64,000 nt of DNA from Zooshikella harenae (lineage in GTDB: Bacteria > Pseudomonadota > Gammaproteobacteria > Pseudomonadales > Zooshikellaceae), in assembly GCF_018837975.1 (NCBI RefSeq), contig NZ_JAGSOY010000021.1, positions 1-64,000 on the forward strand, read 5' to 3'. The position numbers and the translations under genes were made by a program. The notes below the pieces were generated by a model that searched no databases, had not been told where the DNA came from, and saw only the letters and a program-made list of their open reading frames with translations. Shown here one piece after another: positions 1 through 8,442 of the stretch. The stretch's first letter is position 1. Each line of letters begins with the position of its first letter.

Positions 1-2
1 GA

Positions 3-1760
3 CCTCCCCCCAAATTACTAACCCAAAAAACCATCGTCGATTTAATTGAAGAATCTTCGGAGCAAGTAGACTGGCGTGCTTACATGGAAAGTTTTAACCC
101 AGAAAACAATCCCTGGCACCCCAATTTACAGCCCAAAGATGAGTACCCTTATTTAGAAAAACATAATCCTTTTTCATCATTTACCCGAATTGTTCAAAAC
201 AAACAACATTGGCAAAAAATTGGCAATGAAACCGATTTTTGGAAAGCCATTTGTCATGGCACCTTACCAGAATATGCCTGGTTTACGCCGAACATGTGGA
301 GTGATGGTCACTATCTCTTGGGTACTAAAAAAGCTCCACATGAACGCGCACCTATTCTCGTTAATCAATTGGCAACCTGGTTAGAAAGTTTTTTTAGTGA
401 CTTACGTTTTCCTGGACCCAATAGTTTATTACCGAAAAAAACCCTGGTTGTTATCACCTTTGATGAAGCCGATTTTGAGGCAGATTATGACCAACACCAA
501 AAGTATACTTACGATGGACCCAACCAAATCTATACGGTACTACTTGGTGATATGATTCAACCAGGTCAACAGCACGAAGGGTATAATCACTATAGTTTGT
601 TAAAAACCATCGAAAAAAACTTTAATCTTAATCATCTGGGTAAAAATGATCAGTACGCAAACTGGTTTCAATTTTTATGGGGAAAACAATTTTCCTGGGG
701 TAAAAAGCAAAAAACACCTTTAATCAATGTTAAAACATTTACCGCAACATCATTTGCAAGTCGACTATTTTGTGTTTCTGTTAAAAACTACAATGTGATG
801 TGTCATATTTATGATGGCACCTGTTGGAGTGAAGGCGACTTGATTACAGAAGCCCAGGTTACTTCAGTGCATCTACTGGCAATGCATCATCAATTATGTC
901 TATTTATAGAAACTACTGATCATCATTTATTACACTTTAATTATCAGCTAAACACTGGCTGGCAAGAAGCTAAAACCACAAATACTGATCCAACTTTTGT
1001 CCAAGATTTAACGAGTCTGACGCACTCTATTATCATTGATAGCCAAGAGTTTGCAGCCTTGGCTTTTAAAGATGAACAGCATCACGTTCAATGGCAGTTG
1101 TATCAAAATGGCCAGTGGCATCCACCTCAAGCAATAGGGCATCAAGTCGAAAATTCAATACAACTTGGTAATCTGGGGGCTAGCCTCTACCTATTATATC
1201 CAACGTCAAAAAGCCAAACCCAAGTCTGCACAACATGCAATTTAGCCCCCTGGAATGTTGTTACTGTAGCAGAGAGTAAATATGCAGGTCCCTGTGATGA
1301 TGCTGTTCAGTTTCAGTGGTCAAAAAATGCTTTTCCATTGTGTCATTATGCCCATACACCCAACCCAGTTACCCCAGGAGAAAACGAACCCTCGGCAATA
1401 CATATCAAGGGCAAAACACCTTTAGCCTGTGCCGAGCTTGATGGCGTTCTTCATCTTGTTCATCCTGGCATTTCACAACAGCAGTTAATGACTGAGACTT
1501 TTTCGTTAGCCGGTATATTAACGGCACAGTATAGAGTGTCCTATAACCCAGCTCAGCAACAAACTACGTCAAATGGCTATGGCACTCAACTGGAAGTAGG
1601 TTGGAGTAATTCATCATTAATCACTAATGCTCAGCTAGGCGAAAATGGCACGCTCAAGCTCACTCGTTTTAATCACCAGCTGTGCCTGCTATTTCAAAGT
1701 ACTACCAGTGACACGGTTGAATTGATAAAAGGGCAATACCGTGACTTATTAGCAAGCTAA
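3..1760 (+). CDS. phosphoesterase-family protein with extra C-terminal repeat domain, 5'-truncated by window edge
   Basis: The reading frame is open from the first bases of the window. The 27 codons before the first ATG (position 84) encode family-like sequence (TIVDLIEESS, VDWRAYM), so the true start lies upstream. The N-terminal third resembles the phosphoesterase/phospholipase C-acid phosphatase family (PF04185): VITFDEADF is the typical metal-ligand strand, and EGYNHYSLLKTIEKNF matches the conserved His block near the end of that domain. After about residue 220 (counted from position 84) the protein changes character. About 340 residues carry short repeats around Gly-Trp turns (GTCWSEGD, GQWHPP, GWSNSS), which suggests a beta-propeller or lectin-like domain. 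Members of this family are usually exported; the signal sequence would be outside the window. Substrate is unknown. It could be a secreted phosphatase or phospholipase with a carbohydrate- or surface-binding module. Confidence 0.75.
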   Translation, partial: PPPKLLTQKTIVDLIEESSEQVDWRAYMESFNPENNPWHPNLQPKDEYPYLEKHNPFSSFTRIVQNKQHWQKIGNETDFWKAICHGTLPEYAWFTPNMWSDGHYLLGTKKAPHERAPILVNQLATWLESFFSDLRFPGPNSLLPKKTLVVITFDEADFEADYDQHQKYTYDGPNQIYTVLLGDMIQPGQQHEGYNHYSLLKTIEKNFNLNHLGKNDQYANWFQFLWGKQFSWGKKQKTPLINVKTFTATSFASRLFCVSVKNYNVMCHIYDGTCWSEGDLITEAQVTSVHLLAMHHQLCLFIETTDHHLLHFNYQLNTGWQEAKTTNTDPTFVQDLTSLTHSIIIDSQEFAALAFKDEQHHVQWQLYQNGQWHPPQAIGHQVENSIQLGNLGASLYLLYPTSKSQTQVCTTCNLAPWNVVTVAESKYAGPCDDAVQFQWSKNAFPLCHYAHTPNPVTPGENEPSAIHIKGKTPLACAELDGVLHLVHPGISQQQLMTETFSLAGILTAQYRVSYNPAQQQTTSNGYGTQLEVGWSNSSLITNAQLGENGTLKLTRFNHQLCLLFQSTTSDTVELIKGQYRDLLAS

Positions 1761-1864
1761 AAGGTGATTAATTTTTAGCACATTGGCTACATCTTATGTA
1801 ATGCTATTATTAGTAATGTGCCTCTTTTTGCTTTGAAGTAGGATTAGTAGAGAAGGATGTAGCA

Positions 1865-2977
1865 ATGGACCTTTTTAATAAAATTCGTGGCGAATTTATC
1901 GACATCATTGAATGGACTGATGATAGCCGCGATACCATGGTTTACCGCTTTGAACGATATAATAACGAAATCAAAATGGGCGCCAGGCTCATTGTCCGAG
2001 AGTCTCAGATCGCAGTATTTATCAATAAGGGCAAAATTGCTGATATATTTGAACCGGGAGACTACAGCTTAGAAACAGATAATTTACCTATCTTATCAAC
2101 CTTACAAGGCTGGAAGCATGGCTTTCACAGCCCCTTTAAAGCTGAAATTTATTTCATCAATACCCGCCGTTTTACGGATTTAAAATGGGGAACCAAAAAC
2201 CCAATTACCCTCCGTGATCCTGAGTTTGGCCCTATGCGAATTCGTGCCTTTGGTACATATGCTATTCGCATAACAAATGTCACAAGCTTTATTAAAGAAA
2301 TTGTAGGCACTGATGGACACTTCACCACCAATGAAATTACCAGCCAATTAAGAAACCTTATTGTTTCCCGTTTTGCTGATATTCTTGGCGAGACAAAAAT
2401 CCCTATATTGGATATGGCCGCTAATTATGATGAATTAGGCGAGTTTATCTGCCAAAAAATTCATGATGACTTTTTGGCCTATGGTATGGAAATCACCAAA
2501 ATGCTGGTAGAGAACATATCATTACCCACTGCTGTCGAAGAAATACTGGATAAACGTACAAGTATGGGCATTATGGGCAACTTGCAACAGTACACCCAGT
2601 TCCAAACAGCAACCGCTATCGAAAAAGCCGCCGAAAATGAAGGAGGCTTGGCTGGTGGAGGAATGGGCATGGGCTTCGCGATGGCAAATCAGATGGGGCA
2701 AAACATGCAGCACAATCAACAGTCTCAAACACATAGCCAGACTTCAGCTGCAGTGCCACCACCATTACCACAAGAGAAACCCTTTTATGTCGCCATTAAC
2801 GGTCAACAGCAGGGTCCTATGCCAATAAGTCAGCTACAGCTATTAGTCAATAATGGCTCAGTCACCAGGGAAAGTTTAGTTTGGTGTGAAGGGATGAGTA
2901 ATTGGGAAAAAGCATCAGACGTTGAGACATTAAGTCAACTATTTACTGCTACGCCACCACCCTTACCACCACAATAA
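1865..2977 (+). CDS. SPFH-domain protein (YdjI-like) with C-terminal GYF domain
   Basis: This 370-residue protein is preceded by GAAGGA nine bases before its ATG. Residues about 20-250 form the SPFH/'virion core' domain (VRESQIAVFINKGKIADIFEPGDY near the start, then a predicted coiled region) found in Bacillus YdjI. A Gly/Met-rich stretch follows (GGGMGMGFAMANQMGQ), then a proline-rich spacer with PPPLP, then a GYF_2-type domain at about 308-360 (FYVAINGQQQGP, LVWCEGMSNWEKA), and a second PPPLPP at the very end. It has no membrane segment of its own. The next gene is the YdjG-like zinc-ribbon membrane protein. In Bacillus the ydjFGHI products act together with a PspA homologue at the membrane, so a membrane-organising or stress role is likely here. 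No PspA or TPM-domain gene lies beside this pair. Confidence 0.85.
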   Translation: MDLFNKIRGEFIDIIEWTDDSRDTMVYRFERYNNEIKMGARLIVRESQIAVFINKGKIADIFEPGDYSLETDNLPILSTLQGWKHGFHSPFKAEIYFINTRRFTDLKWGTKNPITLRDPEFGPMRIRAFGTYAIRITNVTSFIKEIVGTDGHFTTNEITSQLRNLIVSRFADILGETKIPILDMAANYDELGEFICQKIHDDFLAYGMEITKMLVENISLPTAVEEILDKRTSMGIMGNLQQYTQFQTATAIEKAAENEGGLAGGGMGMGFAMANQMGQNMQHNQQSQTHSQTSAAVPPPLPQEKPFYVAINGQQQGPMPISQLQLLVNNGSVTRESLVWCEGMSNWEKASDVETLSQLFTATPPPLPPQ

Positions 2978-3040
2978 TACTTTTCATCCAGCATGGACGC
3001 TGGTTTCGATTATCAACACAAGTAACAGTGAGTCGTACCT

Positions 3041-4192
3041 ATGGCCAGCAGTCCTCCACCCATTCCTCCCAAACAAGAAAATACAGATACAAATCAATCT
3101 GCACCTCAGATCAGTAGTAACTTTAAGTGCCAACAGTGTGGAGCCAAATTAACATTTAAACCTGGAACTCAAGCATTAGTGTGTCAGTACTGTAATTTTA
3201 AAAATGACATCAAAACCAGCAAGGAAACAATTGAAGAGCTTGATTATTATGAATATTTAAATAAAGCAGAAGCGGGGGATGCGACAGAAGAAAAGCTTTA
3301 CATTAAATGTAATGCTTGTGGTGCTGAGTCTACTTCTGAAGCCAATGTTACATCACAGGAATGTGCGTTTTGTGGCAGTGAAATAGTATCAACCGCACAC
3401 TCAAAAAAACTCATCAAGCCTCGCTCTTTATTGCCTTTTAACGTCAAACGAAATACTGCTAAAAAAAGCTATAAAGAGTGGTTGAATAGCTTATGGTTTG
3501 CCCCTAATGCGTTAAAAAAGAAAGCACGACTCAATGCAGCATTAAATGGTATTTTTGTACCACATTGGACGTTTGATACAAAAGCATCCAGTGATTACAC
3601 AGGAGAACGAGGTAAATATTATTATGTTACAGTAACCAAAACTCGCACTAATGCTGAAGGAAAGCAAGAAACCTATACCGAACGAGAGCGACGTACTCGT
3701 TGGTATTCAACAACGGGTAGCGTTTTTAATTTATTTAATGATGTATTGGTTTTAGCCAGTCGTACTTTACCTAGAAAATACACTGAGGCACTTGAACCCT
3801 GGGATTTAAAAAATTTAGTGCCTTATAAGGATGATTATCTGAGTGGTTTCAAAGCTGAAAGCTATCAAGTCAATTTAAGACAGGGATTTACATTGGCTAA
3901 AGACATTATGGATGATGAAATACGCGAAACAATAAAAAGGGATATTGGTGGAGATGATCAACGCATTCATTCCGTCAACACACACTACAAGGATATATCC
4001 TTTAAGCACATTTTATTGCCCGTATGGATCAGTGCGTATCGTTATCATGAAAAAGTCTACCGCTTTTTAGTCAATGCCCGCACTGGTGAAGTACAAGGTG
4101 AACGCCCTTACAGCTGGGTTAAAATAATATTAGCCGTGTTAGCGGTTATTGCGGTGGGTGTGGGCATTTTCCTTTGGCATCAGTCGTTGTAG
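3041..4192 (+). CDS. zinc-ribbon membrane protein (YdjG-like, often misannotated as primosomal/helicase-like)
   Basis: This 383-residue protein begins with a short proline-rich tail (SSPPPIPPKQ). Two four-cysteine zinc ribbons follow: FKCQQCGAKL with VCQYCNF (about residues 28-55) and IKCNACGAES with CAFCGSE (about 88-112). The middle is a long soluble domain with many aromatic and charged residues. The C-terminus is one membrane helix (IILAVLAVIAVGVGIFL, about 360-377) with a short tail, so the bulk probably faces the cytoplasm. It lies 63 bases after the SPFH gene with no terminator between them, so the two are probably co-transcribed. The family is annotated as TFIIB-type zinc ribbon or, misleadingly, as a helicase subunit; no helicase motif is present. 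The best analogue is Bacillus YdjG, a partner of an SPFH protein. Confidence 0.8.
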   Translation: MASSPPPIPPKQENTDTNQSAPQISSNFKCQQCGAKLTFKPGTQALVCQYCNFKNDIKTSKETIEELDYYEYLNKAEAGDATEEKLYIKCNACGAESTSEANVTSQECAFCGSEIVSTAHSKKLIKPRSLLPFNVKRNTAKKSYKEWLNSLWFAPNALKKKARLNAALNGIFVPHWTFDTKASSDYTGERGKYYYVTVTKTRTNAEGKQETYTERERRTRWYSTTGSVFNLFNDVLVLASRTLPRKYTEALEPWDLKNLVPYKDDYLSGFKAESYQVNLRQGFTLAKDIMDDEIRETIKRDIGGDDQRIHSVNTHYKDISFKHILLPVWISAYRYHEKVYRFLVNARTGEVQGERPYSWVKIILAVLAVIAVGVGIFLWHQSL

Positions 4193-4221
4193 TAAACTAA
4201 AAAAGTGACTGTAGGTGAGTT

Positions 4222-4290
4222 AATAAATCATATAAAAACCCGAGCAGGGTTACAGCTTTATCAAATAAACCTTTATATGATTTATTTTTT
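4222..4290 (+). terminator. rho-independent terminator after the ydjI/ydjG-like pair
   Basis: A perfect 15-bp stem pairs AATAAATCATATAAA (4222-4236) with TTTATATGATTTATT (4272-4286) and runs into a T tract to 4290. The loop has a small inner hairpin (AACCC/GGGTT). The arms continue imperfectly outward with GTGACT and GACTCAC, so the whole structure may be over 100 nt. Confidence 0.75.
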
Positions 4291-4462
4291 GCCTAATGAC
4301 TCACTTTAAAAAAGTATTTACAATTTCATAAAGAATGTTTTAAAAAAACAGAGACATTGCCAAAAACAAAACAACTTAATCAGTATCTTAGAAATACGAA
4401 AGAATAAGTAAAACTTTACTTTATCAAGCAAAGGAAGGGTAAAATCATTGAAATAAAACAAG

Positions 4463-4550
4463 TGGTGCCCGGGGCCGGACTTGAACCGGCACGGAGTTAA
4501 CCTCCGAGGGATTTTAAGTCCCTTGCGTCTACCAATTTCGCCACCCGGGC
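4463..4550 (-). tRNA. tRNA-Leu (anticodon TAA)
   Basis: Read on the minus strand, the gene starts GCCCGGGTGGCG at 4550 and ends with the matching acceptor arm CCCGGGC, discriminator A and an encoded CCA at 4463-4465. The D-arm region GGCGAAATTGGTAGACGC is typical of leucine tRNA. The anticodon stem AGGGA/TCCCT encloses loop CTTAAAA, giving anticodon TAA. A long variable arm (CGGAGGTTAACTCCG) and the T arm GGTTCAAGTCC follow. The 88-nt length fits a class II tRNA. It stands alone, not in a tRNA array. Confidence 0.97.
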
Positions 4551-5087
4551 ATTATACTTAGAAATAATCTACTGAAAGGACGATTTTGTCAATCTTGTTA
4601 ATCAGCTATAGCAAACCAGTTAAACCAAACCATCATCATGAATCAATTCCACCTAAACGATTTTCCTGTTTAGGCATTGTTCAGCAGTGATGTTTGCTGC
4701 TTTGCTGGGCCGTTTCCCCTCAGCGACGAGGCGTATTATACATATAAGTATTATATTGGCAAGACTTATGTCATACACTTATACAAATGCTTGATAGTGG
4801 TGCTGCAGTTGAAAGAAATAGACTGCAAGAGCAGCACATCCCGCTGGACAAACAATAAGCATCCAAACAAACTGATCATGCAACATAGATAAGCACACAA
4901 TCGAAAAGTGCTGTGTAGCAGCATCAGGATATTTTGCCTGTGTATTCGGCATTTAGATCAATCTTCAAAGGATACAACAAAATCGGTATATAAGGTCATA
5001 CCGACAACGTATTAATAGAGCCGAGCAATAAAGGAGTCATTGCTACGGCGTACTACCAAACACTAACACCACTAAGGACAGTAACTA
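4551..5087. other. 537-bp intergenic region between tRNA-Leu and the sulfide:quinone reductase gene
   Basis: No convincing gene is present; the only open frame (4677-4892) has no ribosome binding site and no family-like composition. The region contains the tRNA promoter(s), a CCTAAAC/GTTTAGG hairpin (4652-4658 with 4668-4674), and an inverted repeat CGGTAT/ATACCG around 4983-5002 that could be an operator for the rightward oxidoreductase gene. The oxidoreductase start has AAGGA about ten bases upstream. Confidence 0.4.
4564..4592 (-). promoter_or_regulatory. probable promoter of tRNA-Leu
   Basis: On the minus strand a consensus -35 TTGACA (4587-4592) is followed after 17 bases by GATTAT (4564-4569), placing transcription start only a few bases upstream of the tRNA 5' end at 4550. 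A second candidate (TTGCCA at 4757-4762, 16-base spacer, TATAAT at 4735-4740, GC-rich start region) lies farther upstream on the same strand. Confidence 0.5.
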
Positions 5088-6443
5088 ATGCCAGAAACGA
5101 AACATAGCCTTTCCCAACCCTCAGTTGAAACCGCTAACCATAAAAAAATATCTCCATCATCACGTTATGATGTGGTTATTATTGGTGGTGGGGCTGCGGG
5201 AACAGCCTGCGCTAGCAGCTTACTAAAAAGGACAAAACAGCTGCGTATTGTCATTGTTGAACCCAGTGAGCATCATTATTACCAGCCTGGGTGGACATTA
5301 GTTGGAGCAGGGGTGTTTACTCAAGCGCAAACCATCCATAAAACTGCAGATTCATTACCTAAACAAGTAACCTGGATTAAAGCAGAAGCCACAACCATTG
5401 ATCCTTACCAGCGTCTTGTCAGCCTCAGTAATAAAGAGCAGTTAAACTATCAAACACTTGTCGTCTGTCCTGGACTCAGTCTGAACTGGCAAGCCATCAA
5501 AGGCTTACCAGAAGCACTTGGACAACAGGGGATTACCTCCAATTATCACTTAGATTTTGCACCTTATACCTGGCAACAAGTGAAAAGTTTGAGTAAAGGC
5601 AAAGCGATTTTTACTCAACCCACGATGCCTATCAAATGTGCAGGCGCACCACAGAAGGCGGTTTATTTGTCATGTGATTACTGGCGACAACAACAGCACT
5701 TAGCACAAATCGACGTTGAGTTTCATATAGCAGGAGCTGCCTTATTTGGCGTATCCACATTTGTACCAGCACTACAACGCTATATTGAGCGCTACGGAGT
5801 AAATCTGCTCTATAATTCCAATCTAATAGAAGTGGATGTAAATACTCAAACAGCTTATTTTTCTCAAACCTCAGCAGATGGCCAAATGGAAACCATTGGT
5901 AAACCATTTGATTTCCTCCACGCTGTACCTCCCCAACAGGCACCTGCATTTATTCGTAGCAGCCCACTAAGCAATGCAGCTGGCTGGGTCGATGTTGATC
6001 CTTACACACTAAGACATAACCAGTTTGATGATATCTTCAGCTTAGGAGACGTTGCTTCAACCAGTAACGCAAAAACAGCCGCCGCAATCCGCAAACAAGC
6101 ACCTGTGGTTGCAGAAAATTTACTGGCATTTTTAAAAGGTCACTCACTCACAGCCTGCTATGATGGCTATGGTGCCTGTCCACTCACTGTTGAGCACGGA
6201 AAAGTGATTCTTGCAGAGTTCGGTTATGATGGAAAACTGCTACCTACGCTACCACTCAACCCAACGATTGCAAGACGTAGCTACTGGCAGTTGAAAACCC
6301 ATGGATTGCCCTTTATGTATTGGAAAATGCTGTTAAAAGGCCATGAATGGCTGGCAAAGCCTAAACAGCGACCAGCAGAGGCTACTCCCAAACATCAAAC
6401 GCAACCCTCTGCTCCAAGCCACTCAAACAAACAACAGTCCTAA
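5088..6443 (+). CDS. sqr: sulfide:quinone oxidoreductase, type II-like
   Basis: This 451-residue flavoprotein of the disulfide-reductase fold would oxidise sulfide and pass electrons to ubiquinone at the inner membrane. A Rossmann dinucleotide site lies at about residues 29-45 (VVIIGGGAAGTACASSLL), followed by the SQR-type PSEHHYYQPGWTLVGAG. The two cysteines expected for the redox pair appear in MPIKCAGAPQKAVYLS (mid-protein) and GYGACPLTVEHGKVILAEF (C-terminal). A second FAD contact is IFSLGDVAS. The first ~25 residues are polar and non-conserved, and the last ~25 are a Gln/Pro/Ser-rich tail. The gene stands alone with no persulfide dioxygenase or rhodanese beside it, so it probably serves sulfide detoxification or supplementary energy gain. 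The CAGAPQK motif closely matches the mitochondrial/type II group, which makes a plain NADH dehydrogenase unlikely. Confidence 0.9.
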   Translation: MPETKHSLSQPSVETANHKKISPSSRYDVVIIGGGAAGTACASSLLKRTKQLRIVIVEPSEHHYYQPGWTLVGAGVFTQAQTIHKTADSLPKQVTWIKAEATTIDPYQRLVSLSNKEQLNYQTLVVCPGLSLNWQAIKGLPEALGQQGITSNYHLDFAPYTWQQVKSLSKGKAIFTQPTMPIKCAGAPQKAVYLSCDYWRQQQHLAQIDVEFHIAGAALFGVSTFVPALQRYIERYGVNLLYNSNLIEVDVNTQTAYFSQTSADGQMETIGKPFDFLHAVPPQQAPAFIRSSPLSNAAGWVDVDPYTLRHNQFDDIFSLGDVASTSNAKTAAAIRKQAPVVAENLLAFLKGHSLTACYDGYGACPLTVEHGKVILAEFGYDGKLLPTLPLNPTIARRSYWQLKTHGLPFMYWKMLLKGHEWLAKPKQRPAEATPKHQTQPSAPSHSNKQQS

Positions 6444-6466
6444 CATTAAAGCTTTAAAATGCGCAT

Positions 6467-6495
6467 ACCCAGCTCTTAAGCCTGTTGAGCTGGGT
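6467..6495 (+). terminator. hairpin downstream of sqr
   Basis: A perfect 9-bp stem ACCCAGCTC/GAGCTGGGT with an 11-nt loop begins 24 bases after the sqr stop codon. There is no clean T tract directly after it, so it may act as a weak or factor-assisted terminator or as a 3' stabilising hairpin. Confidence 0.45.
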
Positions 6496-6698
6496 CATAA
6501 GCCTAGGTAAGTTTTTATGTATTCACTTAAAATGTCAGCATGATTTCTTAAAATATACGTCAGTTTTTGTTATTTTTGATCCTCATTAAGAATTATAAGA
6601 TTCATCCACCAATAGTAATCATCATTAAAGTGTTGCTTTCAGACTAAAGAAAAATGCCAAAATCAGTGTTATTTAAAAAAGAACGCACAAATCACCCT

Positions 6699-6869
6699 GT
6701 ATACTCGATTCCGAAGTTTTTAATGCTTGCAAAACTAAAAGCTCCAAGGATCAGTGTATACATAGTTAGTAAACACTTGTTGCCATATGGCAGCCTATTT
6801 CTATAACTTATTGATTTGTTTTAATAATCAAAAAGTCAAGAAGAAAAAACTTCGGAATCGAGTGTATAC
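6699..6869. mobile_element. MITE-like element with terminal inverted repeats
   Basis: The left end reads GTATACTCGATTCCGAAG then TTTTT (6699-6721). The right end (6844-6869), read on the other strand, is GTATACACTCGATTCCGAAG then TTTTTT. Apart from a two-base AC insertion the ends match over 23 bases and enclose about 122 bp of AT-rich sequence with no open frame. Short size, long terminal repeats, absence of coding and intergenic location fit a miniature inverted-repeat transposable element. Each end contains TATAC, so a TA target duplication (as in the IS630/Tc1 group) is possible but not demonstrated. No second copy exists in this window. It could instead be a regulatory inverted repeat of manC. 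Confidence 0.55.
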
Positions 6870-6951
6870 TAGCCTCAAATTTAATGAAACTATGATGATC
6901 AATTTTTATTCATCAGACAGACCTGCAAGCAACTACGAGTAAGGAATATTC

Positions 6952-8370
6952 ATGCTGATTCCCGTAATTTTATCTGGCGGAACAGGATCAAGACTTTGGC
7001 CGTTATCTCGGGAGCTTTACCCTAAGCAACTTTTAAACTTGGTTAATCAGGATACCAGTCTCCTGCAGGACACTGTCCTAAGACTACCCAGTACACCAGA
7101 CTTACAAGCCCCTATTGTCGTATGCAATGAAGCTCATCGCTTTATGGTTGCTGAACAGTTGCATACCATCAATAAGCCAGCCACCCGTATTCTATTGGAA
7201 CCCGTTGGCCGCAATACCGCGCCAGCTATTGCTATTGCTGCTTGGCAAGCTATGGCCATTGATGCGGAAGCCATCCTGCTGGTGCTACCTGCAGATCACA
7301 CCATTGCCAACTTAACCAACTTCCATCAAGTAATAGCTCAAGGCAACAAACAAGCTCAAGCGGGTAAGCTGGTTACATTTGGTATTGTCCCAGATTACCC
7401 TGAAACAGGTTATGGCTATATCGATGCAGATGAAGAACTTAGTGCTGGGGTTCGTCATATCTCCCAGTTCGTAGAAAAACCAAATGCTGAGACTGCCAAG
7501 CAATATACCCAATCAGGCCACCACTTCTGGAACAGTGGTATGTTCATGTTTAGAGCAGATCGCTATTTACAAGAGCTAAAACAATTTGCCCCCCAAATTC
7601 ACCAGGCAACCCAACAAGCCTTTGAGCAGGCTGTCGTAGATCTAGACTTTGTCCGTTTAGACCAAGCAGCCTTTGCGGCTAGCCCAGCAGACTCTATTGA
7701 TTACGCGGTGATGGAGCATACCCAGTCAAGTGTCGTTATTCCCGCAGACTTAGGTTGGAGTGATGTAGGTTCCTGGACAGCCCTGGCCGATCTCACCCCC
7801 CCAGATACTAATGGCAATGTTCAACGTGGTGACGTGCTTGTGGAAAGTACTCATGACTGTTACATTCGCGCTGAGCATCGACTTGTCACCACCGTTGGCG
7901 TATCTAATCTAGTCATTGTGGAAACCAAAGATGCCGTACTTGTTGCCAATAAAGATCAGGTTCAATCCGTAAAACAATTGGTAAATCAGCTCGCAGCTCA
8001 AGAGCGCACTGAATATCAACTTCATAAACAAGTTTACCGCCCTTGGGGATGCTATGAAGGCATTGATGAGGAAGATCGTTTTCAAGTGAAGCGGATAACT
8101 GTTAAGCCAGGTGCTAGTCTGTCTTTACAAAAGCACTTTCATCGTGCTGAACACTGGATCGTCGTCAAAGGCACCGCTAAGGTAACCTGTGGTGAAAAAA
8201 CGTTTCTTGTTTCAGAAAATGAGTCAACTTATATTCCACTTGGCGACAAACATCGTCTTGAAAACCCAGGCAAAATACCGCTAGAACTTATAGAAGTGCA
8301 GTCAGGCAGTTATTTAGGAGAGGATGATATTGTCAGGTTTGATGATGTTTATGGCCGCAGTAATCAGTAA
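6952..8370 (+). CDS. manC/algA: mannose-1-phosphate guanylyltransferase / mannose-6-phosphate isomerase
   Basis: This 472-residue bifunctional enzyme would make GDP-mannose for polysaccharide, O-antigen or alginate-type glycans. The N-terminal nucleotidyltransferase carries the signature GGTGSRLWPLSRELYPKQ (residues 9-26), ADHTI, the FVEKPN sugar-binding loop and WNSGMFMF. From about residue 350 comes the type II phosphomannose isomerase cupin, with RPWGCYEG, QVKRITVKPGASLSLQ, the metal-site HFHRAEHWIVVKGTA, and a terminal YLGEDDIVRFDDVYGR. Length and domain order are standard for the AlgA/ManC/XanB family. A ribosome binding site TAAGGA precedes the ATG. galU follows 72 bases downstream in the same direction, so the pair may be transcribed together to supply GDP-mannose and UDP-glucose. 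No glycosyltransferase genes are adjacent. Confidence 0.95.
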   Translation: MLIPVILSGGTGSRLWPLSRELYPKQLLNLVNQDTSLLQDTVLRLPSTPDLQAPIVVCNEAHRFMVAEQLHTINKPATRILLEPVGRNTAPAIAIAAWQAMAIDAEAILLVLPADHTIANLTNFHQVIAQGNKQAQAGKLVTFGIVPDYPETGYGYIDADEELSAGVRHISQFVEKPNAETAKQYTQSGHHFWNSGMFMFRADRYLQELKQFAPQIHQATQQAFEQAVVDLDFVRLDQAAFAASPADSIDYAVMEHTQSSVVIPADLGWSDVGSWTALADLTPPDTNGNVQRGDVLVESTHDCYIRAEHRLVTTVGVSNLVIVETKDAVLVANKDQVQSVKQLVNQLAAQERTEYQLHKQVYRPWGCYEGIDEEDRFQVKRITVKPGASLSLQKHFHRAEHWIVVKGTAKVTCGEKTFLVSENESTYIPLGDKHRLENPGKIPLELIEVQSGSYLGEDDIVRFDDVYGRSNQ

Positions 8371-8442
8371 AAAAACATGCATGCGCATAAAGCAAAGTGT
8401 TTATTCGTTAACTAACTGACAAAGTTAAGGTATTTTTTACGA

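Larger units (their letters stand above)
6444..6951. other. 508-bp intergenic region between sqr and manC
   Basis: The region is non-coding. It holds the sqr 3' hairpin, an AT-rich stretch with no recognised signal (6500-6698), the MITE-like element at 6699-6869, and the short manC leader with the ribosome binding site TAAGGA at about 6941-6946. Confidence 0.5.

Noticed and set aside
4677-4892. 71-residue open frame upstream of sqr
   Set aside because: It has no ribosome binding site, low-complexity composition and lies over tRNA promoter-like sequence; it is probably a chance frame.
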